Part shown: piece after piece, positions 54,389-63,415 of the stretch
How the letters are laid out: each line of letters begins with the position of its first letter
How positions within the stretch are numbered: position 1 is the stretch's first letter
Program-made: the position numbers and the translations under genes
The notes under the pieces: model-generated
The model's input: only the letters and a program-made list of their open reading frames with translations
Databases searched by the model: none
Told to the model about the DNA's origin: nothing
Origin: UBA11475 sp902486425
GTDB lineage: Bacteria; Bacillota; Clostridia; Christensenellales; Borkfalkiaceae
Reading direction: 5' to 3'
DNA length: 64,000 nucleotides
NCBI GenBank assembly: GCA_902486425.1
Contig: CABTOK010000003.1
Span: forward strand, 15,954 to 79,953

Positions 54389-56170
54389 ATGAGAAAGAGA
54401 TTTTTTGCAATAACGTCATTGCTTCTGGCATTTTCGACGTTTCTCGGCGCATGCAGTGGCTGGGGAACCGAAGATACGGGAAGCGACGCTTACAAAGACT
54501 ATACTTCTTCGACCGTTATGTTCGAAGATTACAGCTTGTTAGATCAGAAGAGTTACGACGAAAGTTTCGACGATACCGTATACTACCGCAACGATCTGAA
54601 ACAGGATATGGGCGATCCGATGGTCGTCTATGACGAAAAGTCGAACCTTTTCTATGCGTACGGAACACGTGGCGGAGACGGTACTATAGAATATTTTACT
54701 TCGACAGACCTTACGAATTGGACAAGAGGCGGCGTTTGCATGCAGCTTCCTAAAAATTCATGGGCGATGGGAGATAAAAACCCCGACAAACCTAATGAAG
54801 GAAGAACATTATGGGCGCCGGACGTTCAGTATATAAATGGCAAATATTATATGTACTTTACCGTTCCCATGCATTCGAGTACGCAGATAGCGGTAGCCGT
54901 AGGCGACAGCCTTACGAAGTTCGAACTTTTCTCGGGTACCAACGCCAACGGCGAAGTAGCCGATTCTACAAGAAACACCTTCTCTGGGATGGAAGGCGAA
55001 ACGATTCTCGATCAGAATGTTTTTCAGGATGACGACGGCAAACTTTACATGTATTTCTCTTATGATACGGGTAAATCGAAAATTGCCGCCAATCAGGGCA
55101 AATATGCCGAAATCTGGGGCGTTCAGCTCAAAGATCCGGTAACGTGGGATCTTTCGACTCTTACCAGAATAGCCGTTCCGGGACTTAAAAATCTTCAGGA
55201 TAATTATGACAGAGGTCTTATCACGTGGGAATACTGTTCCGATTCTTTCGCAAGCGGTTTCCGCTGTTCGGAAGGTCCTTACATGATCAAAAAGAACGGA
55301 AAGTACATTTTAACTTACGTTTCGAACAGCTATGTAGACAATCAATATAACGTAGGTTACGCACTTTCGGATTCTCCGCTTTCTGATTTCGAAAAGCCCT
55401 ATGATCCGAACGACACGATGAAGAACATGCTTTTGGGCGTTCCCGGCGAACCCGGCACCGCTATCGAAAGTAAGTACATCAACTTCCAGACCGGCACAGG
55501 TCACGCTTCCATCGTGAAAGTAGGTAACGAATACATGTTCGCATACCACGCTCACATGAACAGAGACAGCTGGGGAGTAAGTAACGACTGGACCAATCAC
55601 GGCAACTATAGAGCTTTGGGACTCGATTATTTCTATTTCGCCGGCGACGGTACTCCTTATACGAACGGTCCGACCTTCTCGCTTCAGAGACTTCCGGAAA
55701 AGGTTTCGGGACTTAAAAATCTAGCTCTCGAGGACGGAGTCAAAATAACTACTACGTTACAATCTGCAGCGAATCTCGGTAAACTTATCGACAACAAGAC
55801 TTCGAGAATTTTCGATAACTCGCAGGACGCCAAATTCAAAAAAGGCAAAACGAGAATAGTCGTAACTCTCCCGAAGGAATACGCGATAAAGGCGGTAAAC
55901 GTTTATAACTCCGCCGACTACGACACGAGCATACGGTATATCGACCAGATTGATTTTATGAACGACAACGTAGTTAGAGATATATACTTCAATCCGAATT
56001 ATATAGGGGAAAGGGCTTTAACCGTAGGAACCGAAAAGTACATTCTTCCGCACACCGCTTTCCACGTATACTTAAACGATTACGTATATACAAATAAAAT
56101 AGTAATAACGATTGACGCCGACTCCGAATTCACTCTCGGCGAAATCGAAATTTTAGGAGGCACAATATGA
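54389..56170 (+). CDS. GH43-family glycoside hydrolase lipoprotein
   Basis: 593 residues, lipobox Cys in LGACSG (about 22). The five-bladed propeller shows the GH43 acids: Asp in MGDPMVVYD (base, about residue 79), Asp in LDQNVFQDDDG (pKa modulator) and Glu in CSEGPYMIKKNGKY (acid). Further propeller strands are TLWAPDVQYINGKYYMYFT and GTGHASIVKVGNEYMFAY. Residues ~450-593 form a beta-rich C-terminal domain that may bind sugar. GH43 enzymes are arabinofuranosidases, xylosidases or galactanases. With the esterase and transporter this suggests arabinoxylan or pectin side chains. Its stop overlaps the binding-protein start by 4 bp. Confidence 0.9.
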   Translation: MRKRFFAITSLLLAFSTFLGACSGWGTEDTGSDAYKDYTSSTVMFEDYSLLDQKSYDESFDDTVYYRNDLKQDMGDPMVVYDEKSNLFYAYGTRGGDGTIEYFTSTDLTNWTRGGVCMQLPKNSWAMGDKNPDKPNEGRTLWAPDVQYINGKYYMYFTVPMHSSTQIAVAVGDSLTKFELFSGTNANGEVADSTRNTFSGMEGETILDQNVFQDDDGKLYMYFSYDTGKSKIAANQGKYAEIWGVQLKDPVTWDLSTLTRIAVPGLKNLQDNYDRGLITWEYCSDSFASGFRCSEGPYMIKKNGKYILTYVSNSYVDNQYNVGYALSDSPLSDFEKPYDPNDTMKNMLLGVPGEPGTAIESKYINFQTGTGHASIVKVGNEYMFAYHAHMNRDSWGVSNDWTNHGNYRALGLDYFYFAGDGTPYTNGPTFSLQRLPEKVSGLKNLALEDGVKITTTLQSAANLGKLIDNKTSRIFDNSQDAKFKKGKTRIVVTLPKEYAIKAVNVYNSADYDTSIRYIDQIDFMNDNVVRDIYFNPNYIGERALTVGTEKYILPHTAFHVYLNDYVYTNKIVITIDADSEFTLGEIEILGGTI

Positions 56171-57681
56171 AAAAATTCCGGTTCAGAATACTTTGCGTCA
56201 TTCTCTCCGTAGTAACATGCCTGTCGCTGTTTACGGCGTGCGGCGGAGGAAACAACGGCGGAAAGTTAAATGATCTCGATCTCAGATTCGATGAAAACGG
56301 CGATCCGATTTTCAACGATATTACTCTTAACGTATGGTCGGTAATCGGCTTGCCGGACAACGTTTATCTTAACAGAGTAGCCGAAAGTTTCAACGACTAC
56401 TATAAGAACAACGGCGTAAAAGTAGTTGTCAGATCGATGAACGAATCTAACTTCTACAAATCGCTTCCGTCAACACTGAGGACAGATAAAAAGAACGCTC
56501 CCGATATGGTTCTTTACCACAGCGAAAGACTTACTTACTTCGCGTCGAGCGGAATTATAGCTCCCATCGAAAAGTATCTTACCGCGGCAAAAAATCCGAT
56601 CGACAGAAACGACTATCTTCCGAATGTTATTTCGGAATGCGTTTATAAAAACGACCTCTACGGGATTCCGCTCGACGAGCATGCCGGCGTATACTTTGCA
56701 AGGAACGACGTTCTCGAGAAAAACGGGCTTTCGGTTCCTACCACTTTACAGGAACTTGTAAGCGTCTGTAACACGCTTATCACACTTAACAGAAACAGCC
56801 GTCTTTGGTATCGTACTCTTAATTCCCAGGAATGGAAAAAGGGCAAGCTTGAAAACTTTTATCCGTTATCCATGGAATACGACAACGGTATAGCTACCGG
56901 CTGGATTCCAGAAACCGCTCTTTTGCAGAACGGCGGCAGCATGAGCACCGCAGACGGCAAACCCGGCTGGAATAATGACAATCTCGCAAAGATTTTACAG
57001 ATTATCCGCGACTGGTGGAAGGGCGAAAATTCTTATCCCGACGAATTCACTTACAGCGGCGCGTTCATTCAGAAAGACGCTCAGAACAGCACCATGTGGC
57101 AGAGATTTGCGGACTGCAACACTGTTTTCGCTATGGAAGGTCCGTGGCAGATCGAAACCAAGCTCAACGAATTCGAAGAACTTTCGGATAAAGAGGATCA
57201 GGACGGCAACAAATATCAGGCCGTCGAAATAATGAATCTGAGCAAACTTTTCGCTCTCGATCCCACCGCTTCCTATGCGGATAAGGTTTACGGCGTAGGA
57301 CACGTATTCTCGCTTACTTCGGTTTGCACCGAAAATGCGGAACGCGCTGTCGCTGCGGCTATTTTTGCTAAATTCATGTCCGAAAACTCGATAAATTACC
57401 TTCAGGGCGGACACCTTCCCGCATACAAGAGAACTCTCGAAAGCGAAGAACTTAAGTCCAAAGACTTTTACAACAAATACGTTAAAAAGATCTGCGATCC
57501 CACGACTTTGGAATTTTTGGGCAACACCAAAAACTTCACCGAAGTTTACGAAGAGTTAAAGAGTGCGTTTTCGGATAACCTTTCGACTCAGGCTTCCTTC
57601 GTATCGCTTACCGCTAAAGACATTCTTCAGCAGCGTTACAGAAACGCTCTCGACGCGATCAGCGCGAACGAAGACCTTTAA
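56167..57681 (+). CDS. Family 1 extracellular sugar-binding lipoprotein (locus B)
   Basis: 504 residues, ribosome site AGGAGG, lipobox Cys in FTACGG (about 23). The pattern is ITLNVWSVIGLPDNVYLNRV, then APDMVLYHSERL, GIPLDEHAGVYFARNDVL and, at the end, EVYEELKSAFSDNLS. It delivers an oligosaccharide to the two following permeases. Translation is coupled to the GH43 gene by ATGA. A strong hairpin (57696-57729) separates it from the permeases, matching the arrangement in locus A. Confidence 0.92.
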   Translation: MKKFRFRILCVILSVVTCLSLFTACGGGNNGGKLNDLDLRFDENGDPIFNDITLNVWSVIGLPDNVYLNRVAESFNDYYKNNGVKVVVRSMNESNFYKSLPSTLRTDKKNAPDMVLYHSERLTYFASSGIIAPIEKYLTAAKNPIDRNDYLPNVISECVYKNDLYGIPLDEHAGVYFARNDVLEKNGLSVPTTLQELVSVCNTLITLNRNSRLWYRTLNSQEWKKGKLENFYPLSMEYDNGIATGWIPETALLQNGGSMSTADGKPGWNNDNLAKILQIIRDWWKGENSYPDEFTYSGAFIQKDAQNSTMWQRFADCNTVFAMEGPWQIETKLNEFEELSDKEDQDGNKYQAVEIMNLSKLFALDPTASYADKVYGVGHVFSLTSVCTENAERAVAAAIFAKFMSENSINYLQGGHLPAYKRTLESEELKSKDFYNKYVKKICDPTTLEFLGNTKNFTEVYEELKSAFSDNLSTQASFVSLTAKDILQQRYRNALDAISANEDL

Positions 57682-57695
57682 TAAACAAGTCCGGT

Positions 57696-57729
57696 CGTAG
57701 AAAGAGACTTTTAAAAACCTCTTTCTACG
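57696..57729 (+). promoter_or_regulatory. Hairpin between binding-protein and permease genes (locus B)
   Basis: CGTAGAAAGAG and CTCTTTCTACG form a perfect 11-bp stem around 12 nt, with no T run. Same position as 33060-33087 in locus A. Confidence 0.65.
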
Positions 57730-57745
57730 CCGAAAAACATTAAGT

Positions 57746-58780
57746 ATGGAAAAATTTACTACTTTAAGCGATTACTCGTTAAACAGGGGGAAGCGTTCGG
57801 ACTTTTTCAGAAGGTACGGTATGGTTATTGTTTTTTTGGGACCGTTCCTTTTATTCTTCTTGCTGTTCTGTGTTTATCCTTTCGTTTATGGAATCGTGAT
57901 TTCGTTTTTTAAATATGACATATCTTCTCCAGAAAACACCGTGTGGAGAGGATTCCAGAACTACGCCAAAATTTTATTCGACGCGTCGAACCCGTATCAT
58001 CAGAACTTCTGGTATACGATGAAAAACACCGTGCTGTTTGCGATTATAATAGTGCCGTTAGCGGTTTTTCTGCCGCTTGTCATGGCGATACTTATAAACA
58101 GCAAACCAAAAGGTTACAAGATTTTCAGAGCGCTTATTTATCTTCCGTCGGTTTTGCCGTGCAGCGCGAGCGGCGTTATATTCATAGCGATGTTCGGCAA
58201 GGATTTCGGTTATATAAACCAGTGGTTCGGCACGAGCATCAACTGGCTTAACGGCAACCCGGCTAACGCATGGTTCATCATATTGCTGCTTTGTCTCTGG
58301 GGCGGCTGGGGAGGAAACTTCATAATTCTTTCCGCAGCTCTCAAAAACGTAGACAAGTCTTTATACGAAGCCGCTTCGATAGACGGTTGTACGGGATTTA
58401 AAAGAACGCTTGCGGTAACTTTTCCGCAGATTAAAAATCAGCTTCTTTTGTGCGTTTTTACCACAATCATAGGCTATTTCGGATTGTACGGACAAATTTA
58501 CGTTTTAACGTCCGGCGGACCTATAATAACCGAAGGCGGACAGATTGTTTATACGACAAAGACAATAATGTTCTATCTGCAGGAACTCATGGGCGGCAAG
58601 CGTTACGACGTTTACGGCATGACCAGCGCTATGGGTATGGTACTCGGCGTGATTATCGGCATAGTAACCGCTATCCAGTTCGCTGTTACAAAAGAACGCA
58701 AAACGGGAACGAAATACTCGACAATGTACTCTACTTACATCGTGGAGAAGCGTAAAGCGGAGGTGAAATCTCATGAGTAA
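57746..58780 (+). CDS. CUT1 ABC sugar transporter permease (MalF-like, locus B)
   Basis: 344 residues with six TM segments (TM1 about 27-48, VIVFLGPFLLFFLLFCVYPF). EAA loop YEAASIDGCTGFKRTLAVTF followed by P. The cytoplasmic C-terminal tail is shorter than in locus A. No clear ribosome site is seen, so translation may depend on the processed RNA end after the hairpin. Overlaps the next gene by 8 nt. Confidence 0.93.
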   Translation: MEKFTTLSDYSLNRGKRSDFFRRYGMVIVFLGPFLLFFLLFCVYPFVYGIVISFFKYDISSPENTVWRGFQNYAKILFDASNPYHQNFWYTMKNTVLFAIIIVPLAVFLPLVMAILINSKPKGYKIFRALIYLPSVLPCSASGVIFIAMFGKDFGYINQWFGTSINWLNGNPANAWFIILLLCLWGGWGGNFIILSAALKNVDKSLYEAASIDGCTGFKRTLAVTFPQIKNQLLLCVFTTIIGYFGLYGQIYVLTSGGPIITEGGQIVYTTKTIMFYLQELMGGKRYDVYGMTSAMGMVLGVIIGIVTAIQFAVTKERKTGTKYSTMYSTYIVEKRKAEVKSHE

Positions 58781-59756
58781 AGTTCTGACAGCGATTTTCG
58801 CCATAGTCGCAATAATCGCGGTAAGCCTTATCGTCCTCGATATAATCGTCCTTGTAAAACGTAAAAACAAAACGCTCACTACGACAAAAGCCGGAAGATA
58901 TTTTAACGATAATCTTCTCAAATTCAACTCTTTCGTTATTCTGGCTTTGTTCTGCTTTTTCTGGATAATTCCTCTTGTAATCGGCGTTTGTGGCTCGCTT
59001 ACTTCGCAATATGCGTTTACTTACGAACCTGGACATATTATTCCTAAAGACGGTTTTACTTTCGCAAACTACGTCGCTTTATTTAATCAGAAAAATTTCG
59101 ACGGAACATATTATCCGGTAGGAAAGTGGCTGCTGAACAGCTTTATAGTTTCGAGCGTAAGCACTATTTTATATCTTATATTAGCGGGAGCCGCGGCGTA
59201 CGCTCTTGTATTTTTGAAATTCAAATTCAGAAACGTTTTATTCGGTTTCATGCTTATAACAATGGTAATCCCTGGCATTGCGACGATGACTGCGCAGCTT
59301 GCCAACGTAGCCAATCTCGGTATAGCCAAAACATTGTGGGCGCTTATTCTTCCGGGACTGGGCGGAGTAGGGGGGATGTACCTTATAAGACAGTTCTATC
59401 TCGGCATTCCGAAAGACCTTATAGAATCTGCCAGAATAGACGGTTCGAGCGACTTCAGAATATTTTTCAGAATAGTTCTTCCTCTTGCCAAATCCGTATT
59501 TTTGGTACAGGGTTTATTCTGTTTCATGGGATCGTGGAACGACCTTATGTGGCCGCAGATAATTCTCGGAGCGAGCGATATGGATAAGTGGACTCTTCAG
59601 ATGGGCGTAGCTTATATTTCGGGCGCCCGTAACGCTAACGTAATGGGACTCAGCTTAGCCAGCGCGATGTTCAGCGCGATACCCATCATGCTTTTGTTTA
59701 TCATAACGCAGAACAAGATAATCGACGGCGTAGCTTATTCCGGCGTAAAAGGGTAA
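58773..59756 (+). CDS. CUT1 ABC sugar transporter permease (MalG-like, locus B)
   Basis: 327 residues with an extra N-terminal hydrophobic segment (TAIFAIVAIIAVSLIVLDII, about 4-25) before the standard six, so seven predicted TM segments. EAA loop ESARIDGSSDFRIFFRIVLP. Excellent ribosome site GGAGGTGA. It pairs with the MalF-like protein. A repeat copy (59768-59807) separates it from the ATPase gene. Confidence 0.92.
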   Translation: MSKVLTAIFAIVAIIAVSLIVLDIIVLVKRKNKTLTTTKAGRYFNDNLLKFNSFVILALFCFFWIIPLVIGVCGSLTSQYAFTYEPGHIIPKDGFTFANYVALFNQKNFDGTYYPVGKWLLNSFIVSSVSTILYLILAGAAAYALVFLKFKFRNVLFGFMLITMVIPGIATMTAQLANVANLGIAKTLWALILPGLGGVGGMYLIRQFYLGIPKDLIESARIDGSSDFRIFFRIVLPLAKSVFLVQGLFCFMGSWNDLMWPQIILGASDMDKWTLQMGVAYISGARNANVMGLSLASAMFSAIPIMLLFIITQNKIIDGVAYSGVKG

Positions 59757-59767
59757 TGTTCTGGCTC

Positions 59768-59807
59768 GGTATGGTTTCGGTAATACAGGTACCACCGAAA
59801 TTATACC
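59768..59807 (-). repeat. TACCTGTA palindromic repeat, copy 5 (inside the locus B operon)
   Basis: The most symmetrical copy. On the minus strand: GGTAT, AA, TTTCGGT, GG, TA, CCTG, TA, TT, ACCGAAA, CC, ATACC. The arms of 18 nt match except for the two 2-nt spacers. It lies between the MalG-like stop codon and the ATPase start, so the RNA would carry a stable stem there. Confidence 0.78.
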
Positions 59808-59833
59808 ATAAAACACAAGAATCGGAGAAATTT

Positions 59834-61543
59834 ATGGAAGAAATAATAAGTTTGGAGGAAGCCAGAAAAAACTACCGCAACAAAAGTCTCGATGCGGGCG
59901 ACGGCTTTCTTGTTCTTAAAAACATAAACAAAATTTATGCTAACAAAGTGCAGGCGGTTTACGACTTCAACATGAAGGTCGACAGAAACGAATTCATCGT
60001 TCTGGTAGGTCCTTCGGGTTGCGGCAAATCGACTACATTAAGAATGATAGCGGGACTTGAAGAAATAACTTCGGGCTACCTTTACATCGACGGAATAATG
60101 GCTAATTATCTCGCGAGCAAGGACAGAGATATAGCGATGGTTTTCCAGAACTACGCGCTGTATCCCAACATGACCGTTTTCGAAAATATCGCCTTCTCTC
60201 TCGAAACGAAAAAGACAGAGGACATTAAAAAGGATAAAGACGGCAACGTCGTAATGGACGAAAACGGCAATCCCGTAAAATATCTTCGCCATTATACGAA
60301 AGGAGAAATAAAGAAAAAGGTCTTCGACGCGGCTGAAATTCTCGATCTCGGACAGTATCTCGACAGAAAGCCGAAAGAACTTTCCGGCGGTCAGATGCAG
60401 AGAGTAGCTCTCGGCAGAGCGATCGTAAGGCAGGCGAAACTTTTCCTTATGGACGAACCGCTTTCCAACCTCGACGCCAAACTCAGAGTTCAGATGAGAA
60501 GCGAAATCGTTAAACTTCATAAGAGCGTACATGCGACTACCGTATATGTTACGCACGATCAGACCGAAGCTATGACCATGGCGGACAGAATAGTCATCAT
60601 GAACAAAGGTTTCGTTCAGCAGATCGGCTCCCCGAAAGAAGTTTACAATAATCCCGCCAACGTTTTCGTCGCGATGTTTATAGGCAACCCGCCGACGAAC
60701 GTTTTTGAAGCAAAGACAAACGGAACGGCGATTTTAAACGGGGAAGAAAAAGTTACTCTACCCGCGGAATTTGAATCCCTTTACGAAAAATTCATTAAGG
60801 AAAGAAAGAATTATTTCGAAAATCTTAAACAGGATTCCGATCTGACGGAAGAAAAATCTCTCTCCGCTACTGCGAAGGAACTCGCCGGTAAGGTCAAAAC
60901 TTTAAGTAAAGAAGACCTTATCGTATTCTCGGATAAGCTTATAAGCCTTTCCGAAAAGAAGAGACTTTTCGATTTTGCAGAGAGCGATAAAGAAAGTCTT
61001 ATCAAAGTGTTTGACGGCGGCGATAAAAGGACGATTAAAAGACTTCTCGTCAAAATTTCGCTGGATCTCGACGATATGCCGTTCACCATAAAAGGAATTT
61101 TAGACGGCGAAAGATCTTCGATGAACGCTTCTTTTGCCAAAAAGGACGATACCGCACAGGTTAAATCGTTCAAAAAGGTGAAACTTACGGCTGAAGGCGT
61201 ATATGAAACAAGCCTTAAAGAAATAGACGAATACATAGATTTTTACTCTGCGGAAGAAAAGGCGCATTCGTCGCTTCTTATCGGCATCCGTCCCGAAGAC
61301 GTGCATCTATATGACGAATTTACGGGGGATAAGAGCGAAGCGTTTACCGCAACCGTTGATTTTGCCGAACTTCTGGGAAGCGAATACTGCGTTCACGCCA
61401 ACGCTTTCGGCAGCAGAATAGTTTTTAAACTCGACAACAAACACACGGTAAACGTCGGCGACGTTGTAAAACTTTGCTTCAACATGGACTCTGTTAAACT
61501 CTTCGACAAAAAGAGCGGCAAATCGATCCGAACTGTTTTATAA
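59834..61543 (+). CDS. CUT1 ABC transporter ATPase (MalK/UgpC-like, locus B) with a long C-terminal insertion
   Basis: 569 residues from the ATG at 59834 (GGAG upstream). The frame is open back to 59756, but that extra 26-residue part is read through the palindromic repeat and is not expected to be coding. Walker A GPSGCGKST (59-67), Q-loop Q105, signature LSGGQ (183-187), Walker B LFLMDE (203-208), H-loop H241. A ~30-residue hydrophilic insertion (about 126-157; DKDGNVVMDENGNPVKY) precedes the signature. A helical insertion of about 170 residues (305-478) splits the TOBE regulatory domain before IGIRPEDVHLY. It is last in the operon, followed by a terminator. Confidence 0.93.
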   Translation: MEEIISLEEARKNYRNKSLDAGDGFLVLKNINKIYANKVQAVYDFNMKVDRNEFIVLVGPSGCGKSTTLRMIAGLEEITSGYLYIDGIMANYLASKDRDIAMVFQNYALYPNMTVFENIAFSLETKKTEDIKKDKDGNVVMDENGNPVKYLRHYTKGEIKKKVFDAAEILDLGQYLDRKPKELSGGQMQRVALGRAIVRQAKLFLMDEPLSNLDAKLRVQMRSEIVKLHKSVHATTVYVTHDQTEAMTMADRIVIMNKGFVQQIGSPKEVYNNPANVFVAMFIGNPPTNVFEAKTNGTAILNGEEKVTLPAEFESLYEKFIKERKNYFENLKQDSDLTEEKSLSATAKELAGKVKTLSKEDLIVFSDKLISLSEKKRLFDFAESDKESLIKVFDGGDKRTIKRLLVKISLDLDDMPFTIKGILDGERSSMNASFAKKDDTAQVKSFKKVKLTAEGVYETSLKEIDEYIDFYSAEEKAHSSLLIGIRPEDVHLYDEFTGDKSEAFTATVDFAELLGSEYCVHANAFGSRIVFKLDNKHTVNVGDVVKLCFNMDSVKLFDKKSGKSIRTVL

Positions 61544-61615
61544 AAAAGCTTACAGATTTTACGGCATAACGCCCGTATAACTTTACGGGTAAAATTTAAT
61601 AAAAAAGAGTTTTTC

Positions 61616-61648
61616 AAAGAGTTTTTCGTTTCGAAAGACTCTTTTTTT
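61616..61648 (+). terminator. Intrinsic terminator of glycan locus B
   Basis: AAAGAGTTTTTCG and CGAAAGACTCTTT form a 13-bp stem with one T.G pair and loop TTT, followed by T to 61648. Confidence 0.88.
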
Positions 61649-61996
61649 GTACCTTTTTTAGTTACTCCGACGAATATCCGTTCTTTAGGGACAACAAACA
61701 GGGACTTTAATTTGTGTTATGTCTCTTAGTTGGCGCACTCGTATTAAAAGCCCAGGTTCGTGATGTATCGGTTCATAATTATATGTAATATATGATATAA
61801 AATCCCCACCAGGTAAAAGTATACGTATTTTAACGTACAAACAGAGCGCTTGGTCGATTATTTTTTTATATATGCATTCTCCTTTTCGGCAAACTCAACA
61901 AAAATAAACTGTCTGCACTCAAGCGAGTGGGTTTTTTTCTTTACATTTTTTATAAAAAATAGTATAATATTGGGGATATTAAAGAGATATTGCATT
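61649..61996. other. AT-rich spacer at the left edge of the foreign-looking right end
   Basis: No gene is supported. A short stem CACTC / GAGTG (61916-61929) with a T run at 61932-61938 looks like a terminator for something rightward that is no longer there. The base composition drops compared with locus B. Confidence 0.4.
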
Positions 61997-62032
61997 ATGG
62001 ACTTTGCGGAAAAAGTAAAATATTCAAATTAA
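61997..62032 (+). pseudogene. Possible N-terminal stub of an XRE-type regulator (11 codons)
   Basis: ATG at 61997 gives MDFAEKVKYSN and then a stop. The first eight residues match the usual start of Clostridia XRE helix-turn-helix proteins, which go on with a TQEELA-like helix. Here the frame ends just before the GIY-YIG gene. It may be a remnant cut off at an insertion junction or a small leader peptide; recognition rests on eight residues only. Confidence 0.3.
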
Positions 62033-62044
62033 GGATAAGTGACT

Positions 62045-63073
62045 ATGGAAGATAAAATAGGATACATATACGTTTTGACGAATCCGTCTTTTCCCGAATA
62101 TGTAAAAATCGGTTATGCTGACAATGTTGATACAAGAATTGTGCAATTGAACAGAAGTGAATGTACTCCTTTTGCATTTAAAAAATATGCTGTGCTACCT
62201 GTAGCAAGCAGGCTTGCCGATAAAAACATTCACAAACTCTTAGATCGCTTCAAACCCGAATTAAGAGCAAAAGAAAACGTAAACGGCAAAATACGTGTCC
62301 GCGAATTTTTTGCAATGACAGCGCAAGAAGCTGTGGAAATTCTTGGCGATATAGGTGGTCCTTACGGAGAAACGCCTCAATTGTTTGTTGAACAAACAGC
62401 GGAAGAGAAGCAAGATCAAGAAATAGCCGAAAAAGCTGCGATCGCGTCCGAGCGAAAATCTCCGTTCTCTTTTTTCAAATGCGGGATTAAAGAAGGCGAA
62501 GTAATAACCTATGTTCACGATGCAAATATCATCTGCACGGTTGCCAATGACAGAGAAGTTAGCTATAATGGCAAATTAACATCGCTTAGCGCTTTAGCAA
62601 AAAAATTGCTTAATCACAAAAGCGCTATACAAGGAACTCTTCATTTTGCATACAAGGGTGAGGTATTGTCTTCATTAAGGAAAAGACTCGAAGACGAAGG
62701 TCGTTATAAAGAAATCGAGCAAACCGAAACAATCGCAACAGCTTCAGCTAAAGACGATAACAATAAAAATGGTACTTTGCTTTATTTTACGATGGAAAAA
62801 TACCCCGCGACTTGTGTATGGAGCGATGACGGTTTTTTGTTGTTAAAAGGTGCTAAGATGTCTGTTTCAAGTAGCCAAAGTTGTCCTGTTGCAATCGTAA
62901 AAAAGAGAGAAGAAAAAACGACTATAATAAACGGCGAACGCATTTTGTCGGAAGATATACTTTTTGAAAGCGGTTCTGCGGCTGCAAAATTTATTGCAGG
63001 CAGTAGCATAAACGGTAATATGTACTGGAAAAATGAAGATGGTATTTTATTAAAAAATCTGCAAAAAAATTAA
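62045..63073 (+). CDS. GIY-YIG (T5orf172-type) and DUF4357 domain protein
   Basis: 342 residues from the ATG at 62045, 9 bp after AAGGA; an in-frame GTG at 62039 is too close to it. Residues 5-100 are T5orf172/MUG113-like GIY-YIG (GYIYVLTNPSFPEYVKIGYA, then a conserved HKLLDRF and REFFAM). A middle domain (about 145-225) has YNGKLTSLSALAKKLLNHKS, a RAMA-like signature. The C-terminus (240-342) is DUF4357-like (GFLLLKGAK ... FESGSAAAKFIAGSSINGNM). Proteins with these parts are linked to DNA binding, nicking or restriction in mobile DNA. Codon use is more AT-rich than the sugar loci, suggesting acquisition. Whether it still cuts DNA is not clear. Confidence 0.82.
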   Translation: MEDKIGYIYVLTNPSFPEYVKIGYADNVDTRIVQLNRSECTPFAFKKYAVLPVASRLADKNIHKLLDRFKPELRAKENVNGKIRVREFFAMTAQEAVEILGDIGGPYGETPQLFVEQTAEEKQDQEIAEKAAIASERKSPFSFFKCGIKEGEVITYVHDANIICTVANDREVSYNGKLTSLSALAKKLLNHKSAIQGTLHFAYKGEVLSSLRKRLEDEGRYKEIEQTETIATASAKDDNNKNGTLLYFTMEKYPATCVWSDDGFLLLKGAKMSVSSSQSCPVAIVKKREEKTTIINGERILSEDILFESGSAAAKFIAGSSINGNMYWKNEDGILLKNLQKN

Positions 63074-63287
63074 AAATTGAACAACGAAGCTTAACACTGT
63101 CAAAAAGTTTTTTGTCGTGCTTGTTGCATTTTCGACAGGAAGCAGAGAGCTTAAACCTCTCAGTCTTATTTACTTAGTTCTTGTTTTTATTTGAAAAACT
63201 ATTTGAAAAATAATATTTTGCATGGTATAACGAAATATATTGTAGCATTGTAAAACCGGCAACAAGAAAGAACGCTAAAAAGCAAAA

Positions 63288-63308
63288 GCGACGGGAAAAA
63301 TCCGTCGC
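63288..63308 (-). terminator. Intrinsic terminator facing leftward
   Basis: GCGACGG and CCGTCGC around GAAAAAT, with a T-rich run on the minus strand (CTTTTGCTTTTT). It would stop leftward transcription from the recombinase gene. The rest of 63074-63368 holds nothing I can support. Confidence 0.65.
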
Positions 63309-63368
63309 CTGAAAAATCTATAAAAGCCGAAAAATAATTTAGATCGCAAAAGTCATATAAACAAAATA

Positions 63369-63415
63369 AATCCGAACCATTCTCGCATAACTATTACGCC
63401 ATAATGGTTCGGATT
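63369..63415. repeat. Inverted repeat at the recombinase gene end
   Basis: AATCCGAACCATT (63369-63381) and AATGGTTCGGATT (63403-63415) are perfectly complementary; with one gap the match extends outward through CAAAATAA on both sides. The right arm encodes the last residues of the recombinase. It may be a terminator or an att/recombinase-linked site. Confidence 0.6.

Noticed and set aside
59756..59833. N-terminal extension of the locus B ATPase
   Set aside because: It is translated repeat sequence, unlike any MalK N-terminus, and the ATG at 59834 gives the normal start region.
61850..62032. 60-residue frame upstream of the GIY-YIG gene
   Set aside because: Most of it reads through an orphan terminator stem and an AT-rich spacer; only its last 11 codons look meaningful and are listed separately.
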